64,000 nucleotides of DNA from Lentibacillus sp. JNUCC-1. GTDB lineage: Bacteria; Bacillota; Bacilli; Bacillales; Amphibacillaceae. The translations under genes were made by a program, and so were the position numbers. The stretch lies in assembly GCF_009741735.1 (NCBI RefSeq), contig NZ_WHOH01000001.1, positions 744,001 through 808,000 of the forward strand. Direction: 5' to 3'. Below the pieces are notes generated by a model. That model made no database searches. It saw only the letters and a list, made by a program, of their open reading frames with translations, and was not told the DNA's origin. Of this stretch, positions 44,089-51,885 are shown one piece after another; the stretch's first letter is position 1, and each line of letters opens with the position of its first letter.

Positions 44089-44997
44089 TTAAGCCCTTAA
44101 ATCTTCTTCGCGGCCACTGGTCAGCTTCATTTGTACTAAAGAACCCACAATCGCTAGTACCAATAAAACAATTCCAGCAGCAGAAGCAATACTGACATCA
44201 AGGTTCATGAATTTATCATATATATACATAACAAGTGTAGTCGTGGCTCCGGCTGGCCCACCATCAGTTGTCAATGCAATTTCTTCAAACACCTTCAACC
44301 CATTTACAATCGTCAACACTGAAACGAGTGTGATGGAAGGCATTAACATAGGCATCGTTATTCTAGTAAACTTTTGGATCGTGTTAGCGCCATCGATACT
44401 TGCAGATTCATATAATTGGTTCGGAATGGACTGAAGGTTAGCTAAGTACATGATCATATAATAACCAAGCCCTCTCCACGCCGTGATAAAAGCAACCGCT
44501 GCTAAAGCAGTTGTTGAGTTTGTAAGAAAGTTCATTCCTTTATCCAGAACACCGATCCACACCAAAAAGTTTGATACAGCTCCGCTTTGTGAATAAAGAA
44601 TTTTCCACATGATCGCTCCAACAACGATCGGCGTTACAACTGGCACATAATACAATACACGAAAGGCTCCTACAGCCCTGATTTTTTGATTTACCAAAGA
44701 AGCCAAAATCATGGGAAGAAAGATGTTCAATGGCAGAACGATAGCCAAGTATAAGATTGTGTTAACAAATGCTTTCCAAAACATATCGTCCGAGAATATT
44801 TCTTTAAAGTTTGCAAGGCCAACAAATTCACTTGTGTCAGCGATCAGCTTATAATCCAGTAGACTCCATCTGAACGCCTCAACAATGGGGATGATGAGAA
44901 ATGTTCCTAAAATAACGATCGCCGGGAGTAAAAATAGCCAGGGCGTTATATTTCTCATGATCTTCTTTTTTGATGCCGCTTTAGCATTTCTGCTCAC
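44089..44997 (-). CDS. Sugar ABC transporter permease (MalF/UgpA type)
   Basis: 302 residues, six membrane helices. The EAA loop is YESASIDGANTIQKFTRITMPM (~198-218, with the G at the usual place). The N-terminal block PWLFLLPAIVILGTFLIIPI is the standard start of this subunit. It lies between the binding-protein gene (61 bases) and the second permease (13 bases). It is part of a CUT1-type importer for an oligosaccharide or glycoside. Confidence 0.92.
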   Translation of the reverse strand: MSRNAKAASKKKIMRNITPWLFLLPAIVILGTFLIIPIVEAFRWSLLDYKLIADTSEFVGLANFKEIFSDDMFWKAFVNTILYLAIVLPLNIFLPMILASLVNQKIRAVGAFRVLYYVPVVTPIVVGAIMWKILYSQSGAVSNFLVWIGVLDKGMNFLTNSTTALAAVAFITAWRGLGYYMIMYLANLQSIPNQLYESASIDGANTIQKFTRITMPMLMPSITLVSVLTIVNGLKVFEEIALTTDGGPAGATTTLVMYIYDKFMNLDVSIASAAGIVLLVLAIVGSLVQMKLTSGREEDLRA

Positions 44998-45058
44998 CCA
45001 TATTCCCCCCTTGGAATGATAGAGACTAGCGGTTTAAATGCTAGTCTCTAAGTTTTTA

Positions 45059-46405
45059 TTAAAATGTGACGTCTGTTATCCCTGCATCTTCAAATGAAGC
45101 ATTCCACTCATCTTCTATTTTCTTCAATGCTTCCTCAGGTGTCAGCTTACCCTGCAAATTTTCAACAAATGTCATTTTTACGATTTCACGCAACTTCGGG
45201 TTATTTTCCAAAGGTGGCATCAGTGATTCCGAACGTTCTAATGACTTTGAAGCTTCCAGCATCCCTAGTGCTTTTGGTGAATCTCCTGGGTTTTGGAAGT
45301 AATCGTCTTCTAACGACTCTTTTGTTGAAGGCAGCACTGTTCCGGCTACTTTAGCAAATTCAAGTTGATTCTCTGCATTTGTTACGAATTCCGCCAGAGC
45401 AACCGCTGCATCTGGATTATCCGTTTTTGAAGGAATAGAGAAGTTCATAATCGCTACGTTCATCGGTGCATCTTCGTCATTTAACGGCTGCCCTGCTTTT
45501 GATGCTTCATAAACATCGGGCGCGCCTGATTCGATCGGGCCTAGGAATGTAACGCCAGTCTCAAGGAAAGAAATGTTTTCTGCCATATATAATTCTTGAG
45601 CAGTCGTGAAGCTTCCCTCAGCGTTTTCCTGTGGTATGATGCCTTCTTCGTACATTTTTTGAGTTAATGTAAAGAACTCCAATATCTTATCATTATCAGT
45701 TATTTGTGCTTTACCGTTTTCTACAATCGGATCACCATTTGCAAGCGTAATCATTTTATCGATCACAGTTTCTCCTTCGTTAATAACCTGATAGAAAGAA
45801 GGATTTCCTGTCTCTTCTGTTATAGATTTAGCAGTCTCGTAGATTCCCTCAGTGCTGTTTGGTGGTGAATCTATTCCTGCTTCTTCAAAATGGTTACTAT
45901 TGTACCAGCTTACAGTTGTTGTAAGATACCAAGGCAATGCGTATAAGCCCTCGTCGAAATATCCTGCTTTAAACGGTCCTTCAAGATATGAATCCTTTGT
46001 ATCTTCATCGATCTTATCTGATAGATCCAGCAACCCGCCTTGTGCAGCAATATTAAACACAAATCTCGGAGCTAAATTCACAAGATCCGGGACGTCACTG
46101 CCTGTTAAAGAAGTTAATACTTTTTGTTCTATTTCTGCCTGTGGGATATCCTCAATGATAACATTGACATCTGGATGAAGTTCTTCAAAATCCTTTTTTA
46201 TGTCATCAAAGTAACTATCAAAAGGTTCACCAGCTAAAGATGCTGTCCACATTGTTACGTCACCTGAAAGGCCTTCGTTACCCGAACCGTTTTCATCTCC
46301 ACTACCGCTGGAAGATTCGTCATTGTTGCCGCCGCAAGCAGCCAACGCAATTAATAACCCAGTTAAAAGAATGGCCAGCATTACTCCTCTTAAACTTTTA
46401 CGCAT
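45059..46405 (-). CDS. Extracellular sugar-binding lipoprotein of an ABC importer
   Basis: 448 residues. Signal peptide with lipobox LIALAAC (Cys ~24), then a Gly/Ser/Glu-rich linker and a family 1 solute-binding fold: VTMWTASLAGEPFDSYFDDI, FEELHPDVNVIIEDIPQAEI and DVPDLVNLAPRFVFN. It is anchored outside the membrane by lipid on the Cys and delivers sugar to the permeases. GGGGGC is 6 bases before ATG 46405. First gene of a six-gene operon with a strong promoter and cre site upstream. Confidence 0.93.
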   Translation of the reverse strand: MRKSLRGVMLAILLTGLLIALAACGGNNDESSSGSGDENGSGNEGLSGDVTMWTASLAGEPFDSYFDDIKKDFEELHPDVNVIIEDIPQAEIEQKVLTSLTGSDVPDLVNLAPRFVFNIAAQGGLLDLSDKIDEDTKDSYLEGPFKAGYFDEGLYALPWYLTTTVSWYNSNHFEEAGIDSPPNSTEGIYETAKSITEETGNPSFYQVINEGETVIDKMITLANGDPIVENGKAQITDNDKILEFFTLTQKMYEEGIIPQENAEGSFTTAQELYMAENISFLETGVTFLGPIESGAPDVYEASKAGQPLNDEDAPMNVAIMNFSIPSKTDNPDAAVALAEFVTNAENQLEFAKVAGTVLPSTKESLEDDYFQNPGDSPKALGMLEASKSLERSESLMPPLENNPKLREIVKMTFVENLQGKLTPEEALKKIEDEWNASFEDAGITDVTF

Positions 46406-46442
46406 TTTATTGCCCCCTTTAAATTATAGAAAACGTCATCGC

Positions 46443-46491
46443 AGGGAAACGCTTTCATTGTCATTTTATTTCTAATTAGTGACAATGTCAA
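46443..46491 (-). promoter_or_regulatory. Promoter with overlapping operator and cre site
   Basis: On the minus strand TTGACA (46491-46486), 17-base spacer, TAAAAT (46468-46463). An inverted pair CATTGTCA (46456-46463) and TGACAATG (46480-46487) brackets it, and TGACA-A-TGTCA (46480-46490) overlaps the -35 box: good targets for the RpiR domain encoded in the operon. ATGAAAGCGTTTCCC (46458-46444) matches the CcpA cre consensus at 14 of 15 positions and overlaps the expected start of transcription, so glucose repression is likely. Confidence 0.82.
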
Positions 46492-46574
46492 TACTTTTTG
46501 AAAATATTTTTTATCACTAGCATTTTTTATGAAATAATTTTTAAACTATGAGGGGTCTATTAAAATATAAGAAA

Positions 46575-46599
46575 CCGTATGAAACTAAATTTCATACGG
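46575..46599 (-). terminator. Terminator after the metallophosphoesterase gene
   Basis: CCGTATGAAA pairs with TTTCATACGG (10 bp), followed on the minus strand by TTTCTTATATTTT. Confidence 0.78.
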
Positions 46600-46629
46600 C
46601 ACTTTTTATACTACTGATATCAAAACTTG

Positions 46630-47493
46630 TTAAAAGTTTAGAGTTACATGGCGATCTTGTTCACGCCCTTGAACATATGTGGCTTCATAATTATATGAGG
46701 GAACGAAATCCAACAACGCTGTTTGACCAATTGAATGAGTTCTAAGGTTGATACACCTCTCAGTAACTTCAATTATTTTATACTCAAACGGTGTCTCTAT
46801 GAAAGAACTTCCCGATACAAATAGGGTGCCATTTCTTTGTTTCAAGGTATTAAGATGATTATGACCGGATAAAACGAGTTTTAACTCAGGATACTGCAAG
46901 CTTGTTTGAAGAATTGTATCCTGAAAAGAAAGTGGCGGTTCGTGGATAACGTGATCTAATCCACTCTGTTTTTTGCTCATACCAAATACAGGGCTATGGG
47001 TTATTAAAATATGTTTTTTGTCTGGATGTGCTTGGAATTTCTTTTCCAGATAATGAATTTGAGCTTGAGTAAAGTAAGGATTTTGCTTGTTTTCCCAATA
47101 GTATAAGTGATTGTCTATCCAATGATTAGGTATAATATGCAGTGCAGATGTCTTGTCAATTACAGAATAAGCTGGCTTGTTTTCGCAAAATAGATTAGGG
47201 GCATTCTCCATCCATGTATTAACTGCATTCTTATGATCTAAGTCATGATTACCTAAACATAAATAAACGGGCACAGAAAAATTCATTAGCTTGACCGCTT
47301 CTTGGATCAAATCTTTTTTGCACGTTTGAACCAAATCACCTCCATGGACCACAAAATCAATCTGTTCGCTTACAACAACGTTCTTGAGATACGTAACTAG
47401 GTTATTAATAGATTGAGGGTATGCTGGCTGCTGACAGAACCCTACAGGATTTGCCCCAATATGTGTATCAGTAAAATAAATAAATTTTGTCAT
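46630..47493 (-). CDS. Metallophosphoesterase
   Basis: 287 residues with the calcineurin-like metal motifs in order: FTDTHIG (D, H), VVHGGDLVQT (GGDLV), LCLGNHDLDHK (GNHD), ILITHSPVFG (H) and LVLSGHNHLN (GHNH). It hydrolyses a phosphomonoester or phosphodiester, and no signal peptide is seen. ATG 47493 is chosen because GCAGGA is upstream; the frame to 47583 overlaps the next gene. It lies 16 bases after the endonuclease/phosphatase-like gene, so the pair is cotranscribed, just before the sugar operon. The substrate could be a nucleotide or a phospholipid head group. Confidence 0.87.
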   Translation of the reverse strand: MTKFIYFTDTHIGANPVGFCQQPAYPQSINNLVTYLKNVVVSEQIDFVVHGGDLVQTCKKDLIQEAVKLMNFSVPVYLCLGNHDLDHKNAVNTWMENAPNLFCENKPAYSVIDKTSALHIIPNHWIDNHLYYWENKQNPYFTQAQIHYLEKKFQAHPDKKHILITHSPVFGMSKKQSGLDHVIHEPPLSFQDTILQTSLQYPELKLVLSGHNHLNTLKQRNGTLFVSGSSFIETPFEYKIIEVTERCINLRTHSIGQTALLDFVPSYNYEATYVQGREQDRHVTLNF

Positions 47494-47509
47494 AGTTATC
47501 CTGCTTTCT

Positions 47510-48283
47510 TTATATATTCCATACGCTTTGAATCGGATAATGATCTGATAACGTTCGTGTTGTTTTTGTTTGTACAATATCAAAGTCTATCAGTTTCTCG
47601 TACATTGCGTTATTCGCTAAAAGGTAATCGATGCGCAATTGAGCTCCATTTTGCTGCATTTCGATGTACGGCGTTGGAAAGGTATGCTGAAATTCCTTTG
47701 AAGTCCTTGTATCACGAAGTCCTGCTCCCAGCAATAATTCCATTGGTTTATAATTAATTTCCCCTTCAAGAAGGTGTTGCCGGTTCAATATATTGTTTTC
47801 TTTCAAATACTTAATTACGTTATTTTTTTCGTATTGCACTCTATCCAACGGTGATAGAGTGTTTAGATCCCCCATAACAACTGCTGGTCCATCAATATGT
47901 TGAATTACATCTGCAATAAAAGCAGTTTCACGCTCTCGTTTTTTCGATTCAAAAGGTGTCAGGTGAGCCACAACAAAACGAATCCCTTTAATTTCTACAT
48001 GTAATAAGCCGTGATAAATTGGGTCTTTTTCTATTTGTTCGATAACTGTGATCGGATATTTGGATGCAATCCCTACGAAATATGGGCTCGTTGTCATTTC
48101 AAACAAAATACTATAATCTAAACCCAACGCCTTCATTTCATTTTGAAAAGTCTCTTGATCCCATCCGTTGAGTTCATTGAAACTAATGACATCACACTTT
48201 TGTTCTTGTATCCAGGATTTTAGTCTTGAACGTCTGTCTTTATCAGGACACCCATCCATAATGTTATAGTGCATGACCTTCAT
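47510..48283 (-). CDS. Endonuclease/exonuclease/phosphatase (EEP) family protein
   Basis: 257 residues. EEP motifs: MHYNIMDG (N), ISFNELNGW (E), VAHLTPFESKKRERE, VMGDLNTLSPLDR (GDxN) and LSDHYPIQSVW (SDH). The family ranges from DNA repair nucleases to sphingomyelinases and phosphodiesterases. It is cytoplasmic (no signal). It lies directly upstream of the metallophosphoesterase gene; two phosphoesterases in one transcript suggest stepwise breakdown of a phosphodiester, but the compound is unknown. Confidence 0.86.
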   Translation of the reverse strand: MKVMHYNIMDGCPDKDRRSRLKSWIQEQKCDVISFNELNGWDQETFQNEMKALGLDYSILFEMTTSPYFVGIASKYPITVIEQIEKDPIYHGLLHVEIKGIRFVVAHLTPFESKKRERETAFIADVIQHIDGPAVVMGDLNTLSPLDRVQYEKNNVIKYLKENNILNRQHLLEGEINYKPMELLLGAGLRDTRTSKEFQHTFPTPYIEMQQNGAQLRIDYLLANNAMYEKLIDFDIVQTKTTRTLSDHYPIQSVWNI

Positions 48284-48342
48284 GTAATCATTCCCATCTT
48301 TTTAGTGATAGATATGCTGTTTATTTTGTTTTCATTTACACT

Positions 48343-48368
48343 ATTCGACAAAGACGGGGAAAACACCT
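48343..48368 (+). repeat. REP-like unit 21, degenerate
   Basis: ATTCGACAAAGACGGGGAAA keeps only the left half of the consensus, upstream of the EEP gene. Confidence 0.4.
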
Positions 48369-48424
48369 GCTTTTAGAATTTAAATCCTTTAATAGTTGAG
48401 TGAAATGGCCAATGTTCAAACGTA

Positions 48425-48460
48425 GAAGAAGGCTGCCAACTAAGGTCAGCAGCCTTCTTC
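48425..48460 (-). terminator. Terminator of the coiled-coil lipoprotein gene
   Basis: GAAGAAGGCTGC pairs with GCAGCCTTCTTC (12 bp). The T tail is short, so confidence is moderate. Confidence 0.65.
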
Positions 48461-48491
48461 ACAAATTATCCGATTTTCCCCTTCCCCACCA

Positions 48492-49511
48492 TCACGGTAA
48501 TTCATAATACCCGTCAAATATCGCATTAGCCTCCTCTTTTGACACGCGTCTGTAACTTTCCCCGAAAATACTCATAGTTGATTTGTCACCTGAAAGCTTA
48601 AGTTTTGAAGTGTGACCATTTGTAAACTTCACCTGGATTTCGTTTTGGCTTACAGAAGACACACTGCTGATCGCATCATTGCTCATCACATCTGAATAGG
48701 GTACAGCACTGGATATATAAGTTGGAGCGACGTGAATAGCGAGATCATTAGTCGGATTCAGCCAGTACCCTGTGAAGGCTTCGATATCAATCCCCTGCTG
48801 CTCTTTCTTTTTAGCGGCCGCTGCTTTGGCTTCTGCTTCTTTCCGCTTCTTCTCTTCTGCCTCTTTTTGTTTCTTTGCCTCGGCTTCAGCGCGTGCTTTT
48901 TCTTCCGCTTCTTTCTTCCGTTTTTCCTCAGATTCCTTCTTCTTACGCGCTTCTTCCTTTGCAAGACGTTCTACTTCAGCTTTTTGCTCTTTTATGGATG
49001 CCTGCAGTTTTTCAGAGTTTTCCTGGATATCATTAAAGACGGCGTGACTCAAGTCTTCTTTTAAAAGGACTTCAATCGCTGCTGCAGCTTCATCGAATTC
49101 TTCCTTGGCGAGGGCTTTTTCAGCCTCTTCAAAAGCAGCGGCATATTCCTTTTGCTGTGTCTGAAGCGTTTCTATCTCATCCTGCATTTCTTCGGCGTGC
49201 TCAATAAGCAGGTCTGAGCCGTGATCCTCTTCTATCACGCTCTCTATTAGTGCAAGTGCTTCGTCAAGCGCTCCTGCTGTTAATTGTTCGGATGCTTCCA
49301 TAACCATTTCTGTCTGAGCGCGCAAGGTCTTAGCTTCTTCATCATCAGCTTTTTCCTCCAAAGCCCGTTCAAAAGCTTCAACCGCTGCTTCATAATCCGC
49401 TTCCTCAAGCGCGGCCTGACCGTCCGCCATAGCCTGATCATATTCTGCATTCGAACATCCAAACAATCCAACAAACCCCATCATCATGACAACCACCAAC
49501 CATTTACGCAT
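48492..49511 (-). CDS. Coiled-coil/TPR-like lipoprotein
   Basis: 339 residues. Signal peptide with lipobox VGLFGC (Cys ~19). Residues ~22-65 look TPR-like (DGQAALEEADYEAAVEAFER), ~75-165 are acidic helices, and ~170-245 form a Lys/Glu/Ala-rich coiled coil (EEARKKKESEEKRKKEAEEK). The C-terminal ~90 residues (GYWLNPTNDLAIHVAP...SYRRVSKEEANAIF) form a small globular domain. It is likely a surface lipoprotein spanning wall layers. ATG 49511 follows GAGGGGG; an earlier in-frame start (49541) has no site. Function unknown. Confidence 0.78.
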   Translation of the reverse strand: MRKWLVVVMMMGFVGLFGCSNAEYDQAMADGQAALEEADYEAAVEAFERALEEKADDEEAKTLRAQTEMVMEASEQLTAGALDEALALIESVIEEDHGSDLLIEHAEEMQDEIETLQTQQKEYAAAFEEAEKALAKEEFDEAAAAIEVLLKEDLSHAVFNDIQENSEKLQASIKEQKAEVERLAKEEARKKKESEEKRKKEAEEKARAEAEAKKQKEAEEKKRKEAEAKAAAAKKKEQQGIDIEAFTGYWLNPTNDLAIHVAPTYISSAVPYSDVMSNDAISSVSSVSQNEIQVKFTNGHTSKLKLSGDKSTMSIFGESYRRVSKEEANAIFDGYYELP

Positions 49512-49616
49512 CAACTTCCCCCTCAACATTAAAATACTCACTCTATGAATCCTCTAGCATAATATATGGTAGAAAACACCCATATATGACCACTATTTTT
49601 GAACAAATACCAGATT

Positions 49617-49646
49617 GGTGCCTGTCACTTCCCGGTTTTTGTCGAA
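49617..49646 (-). repeat. REP-like unit 22
   Basis: Reverse copy, CCGG variant, in the divergent region between the lipoprotein and DUF2071 genes. Confidence 0.88.
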
Positions 49647-49731
49647 TCGGGGGAGGAATTTTAAGTAGGGAAAAGTGTTATAATGAACGGTAATGATTGG
49701 GTATCCAGTAATATAAGGAGGCTGTGTTGAT

Positions 49732-50416
49732 ATGGATGTGCCGTGGATTGGGATACAGGAGTGGGACAAGCCTTTATTTTTGCATTGGCCGGTGCCGTAT
49801 GAGGTACTCCGGCCACTCGTGCCAGAGCCTTTCGTGTTGGATACGTTTGATGGACAAGCTTGGGTGGGCATTGTCCCGTTTAAGGCTGTCCACACCAAGC
49901 CGCGCTGGGGATCGGACTTGGTTACGCTCGGTTCTCATTTCCAGCTGAATTTTCGGACGTACATCCGTTTTTTACGAGGAGCCAGCTGTTCAATTTCTCA
50001 ACGTCTATACCAACAGCAGGCTGGCTGCACTGGGGGCGAGGATGATGTCCCTTCCGTATCATCACGCTCGGTTTAGTACAGATCATGGCGGGGGCAGGTT
50101 GGCTTACAATATGAACCACCCTGAAGCTCAGTTTTCGGTAGATGTTCGGCATGCATCCGAAATGTTTACTCCAGATGCCGGAACACTGGAGCATTGGCTT
50201 ACTGAACGGTATCACTTTTACAGCATAAAAGGAGAGCGTATTTTTAAAGCAACGATCGCGCACACGTCTTGGAGCCTGCATGAAGCGCGCGTAGAATCCA
50301 TAAACACCAATATTGGAAGTTTTATACCTCAGAGGTCCAGCGCGCTGGCCCATGCCGGGGCATCGCAGACGACTTATTTGTATCCGTTTGAAGTGAAAGG
50401 GAAATACGTTAAGTAA
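49732..50416 (+). pseudogene. DUF2071 (YqjF-like) protein, frameshifted
   Basis: Across one frameshift the gene codes 227 residues of DUF2071. The first part (LHWPVPYEVLRPLVPEPFVL, WVGIVPFKA, LNFRTYIRF) is in one frame. A six-base T run at 49968-49973 carries one T too many; with five T the frame continues as RFYEEPAVQFLNVYTNSRLA and then MMSLPYHHARFSTDHGG. The ribosome site GGAGG lies 10 bases before ATG 49732. YqjF-type proteins have no established activity. This lesion is an insertion, whereas the other five are deletions. Confidence 0.85.
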
Positions 50417-50420
50417 GAAA

Positions 50421-50455
50421 AAAGGAAGCCCGCTAAAATTGCAGGCTTCCTTTTT
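50421..50455 (+). terminator. Terminator of the DUF2071 gene
   Basis: AAAGGAAGCC pairs with GGCTTCCTTT (10 bp), ending in five T. Confidence 0.88.
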
Positions 50456-50481
50456 GGCTGCTAAACGCCTTGAGATTTCAC

Positions 50482-50820
50482 TCACCCATTCGACATAATT
50501 CGGGAAGTGACAGGCACTTTCTCGTACAAAGCGGCCATTCCCCCGTAGAGTGTGTAGAAAAAGGCGTCGGGTGCGTCGAGCGAGAAGGAGTTGTATTGCT
50601 TGGGATCGACGGGTAGTATGTTTTCAAAAAGCTGGGCGCTGTCATAGGCGTAGAAACAGAAAAATGTATAATCAAATTCAGGCATTTTCTCATATATCGT
50701 TGCAATGTCGTGAGCGTATTTCTCTAAATGACTTGCCGCTTCTTGCACCATGGTGACAGCATCATCAACAACGAGGGTGATTTTCAATGTGTTTTCATCA
50801 ACAATTTGCGCGTTTGCCAT
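50482..50820 (-). CDS. Hypothetical protein with a repeat-encoded C-terminus
   Basis: 112 residues, mixed alpha/beta by composition: KITLVVDDAVTMVQEAASHL, then EFDYTFFCFYAYDSAQLFEN, then DAFFYTLYGGMAALYEK. The final VPVTSRIMSNG is exactly the translation of the dispersed repeat (unit 23), so the original end was probably replaced when the repeat inserted. It lies 17 bases after the DUF2249 gene and both may act together; DUF2249 is linked to nitric-oxide and iron-sulphur proteins elsewhere. I do not recognise the family of this protein. Confidence 0.65.
   Translation of the reverse strand: MANAQIVDENTLKITLVVDDAVTMVQEAASHLEKYAHDIATIYEKMPEFDYTFFCFYAYDSAQLFENILPVDPKQYNSFSLDAPDAFFYTLYGGMAALYEKVPVTSRIMSNG
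50489..50517 (+). repeat. REP-like unit 23, overlapping a gene end
   Basis: Forward consensus copy forming the last codons of the 50482-50820 gene. Confidence 0.9.
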
Positions 50821-50837
50821 GACAATCAGCTCCTCGC

Positions 50838-51070
50838 TTATAATTTGTCAATCTTGATCTGGAAGGTCTCCGGTCCTTGTTCTATATATTCCCATGCGTA
50901 TTGCTCGGGTACATTGAGTTGAACTGATAGTGCAAAGGCTTAGGATCGTGATCATTCACAATCAGCATTGCTTCACTCGAGGCCAACTTTTCAAACGTCT
51001 CGAAAATCACCTTATGCTTCAGATGCGGCGGATACTCTGTCACCTTAATCGTTGCAGCGTATGTACTCAC
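50838..51070 (-). pseudogene. DUF2249 protein, frameshifted
   Basis: 77 residues when one base is restored. The first frame gives HLKHKVIFETFEKLASSEAM then LIVNDHDPKPLHYQF, the hallmark of DUF2249 (NDHDPKPLxYQ). A T appears to be lost at the TT of plus-strand 50921-50923. The other frame continues QLNVPEQYAWEYIEQGPE then TFQIKIDKL, again the family end. As seen, the protein would stop after 62 residues with a foreign tail. DUF2249 proteins are small, TusA-like folds often near nitrite/NO genes. Confidence 0.8.
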
Positions 51071-51185
51071 TGTTCATTCCTCCTATATATAAATTATCTT
51101 GAATTTCATCTAACTACCCTGATTATAAACAGGAACACCCGCCCTTGCAGTGAGCCACATCACGCATCACAAAAACAATTTCCCA

Positions 51186-51214
51186 TTCGACACAATTCGG
51201 GAAGTGACAGGCAC
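51186..51214 (+). repeat. REP-like unit 24
   Basis: Forward copy (CACAATTCGGG variant) in the divergent region between DUF2249 and the YlbF-like gene. Confidence 0.88.
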
Positions 51215-51324
51215 TTTGGAGGGACTCGGAACGTCTTTTATACATGAGTGAGTTGGCTCACTGCTTTGCGAGTTGGGGTGGTGTAGAGTTGAGACATAGC
51301 AGGTATGGAAGGGTTGATGTGTGG

Positions 51325-51783
51325 ATGATTAAGTTGGACAGAGATTTTGTTGTTGGAAAAATGGAGACGTTTTGTTCCGAGTTGCTTGGGCAGGAGGATT
51401 TTCAAGCTTTGAATGGGATGATCGAGCGCTTTAGGACCGATCAAGAAGCCCAGGATCAGTATAAACAGTTTGTAAACTTGTACCACGCTTATCAGGCAAA
51501 AGTCCGTGATCAGCGGGAACAAGTTACTGAAGAAGAAACTGCCGAGGTCGACCAGGCTGAAATGGCGCTGTATACTAATAAAGTCATCCGCGAGTATCTG
51601 TTTGCAGAGCGGGAGTTCAGCACCATTCACGATCTTATCAGCCGGTACTACAGTAAAACAGTCGAACTTAACCGCATACCCACTCGGCGGGAAGTTAAAA
51701 TAGAAGGGACAGGCTGTGGCAGCAACCAGCGAGCTGCCGGAGCAGAATATCCAGCCCTTGATTCGACATATTTCGGGAAGTGA
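51325..51783 (+). CDS. YlbF/YmcA-like protein
   Basis: 152 residues. A mainly helical protein with the pattern of the YlbF family: FCSELLGQEDFQALNGMIER, QDQYKQFVNLYHAYQAKVRD, ISRYYSKTVELNRIPTRREV and a Gly/Cys motif GTGCGSN near the end. In Bacillus, YlbF, YmcA and YaaT form a complex that tunes mRNA processing and development; YlbF carries Cys near its C-terminus. ATG 51325 or GTG 51319 is the start (GGAAGGG upstream); the open frame to 51244 lacks a site. The last residues DSTYFGK are encoded by the dispersed repeat. Confidence 0.68.
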   Translation: MIKLDRDFVVGKMETFCSELLGQEDFQALNGMIERFRTDQEAQDQYKQFVNLYHAYQAKVRDQREQVTEEETAEVDQAEMALYTNKVIREYLFAEREFSTIHDLISRYYSKTVELNRIPTRREVKIEGTGCGSNQRAAGAEYPALDSTYFGK

Positions 51784-51797
51784 CAGGCACTTGTCGA
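51762..51797 (+). repeat. REP-like unit 25, overlapping a gene end
   Basis: Forward copy with CTTGTCGAA tail; it provides the last codons and stop of the YlbF-like gene and lies 88 bases after the convergent amidohydrolase. Confidence 0.9.
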
Positions 51798-51885
51798 AAT
51801 CCCGTGACATGCAAAAAGAAGCCTTCTCCACTTGAAGGCTTCCTTTGTCCTCTGCAATTCTTAGAGCCAATTATGACCGTTGAGT

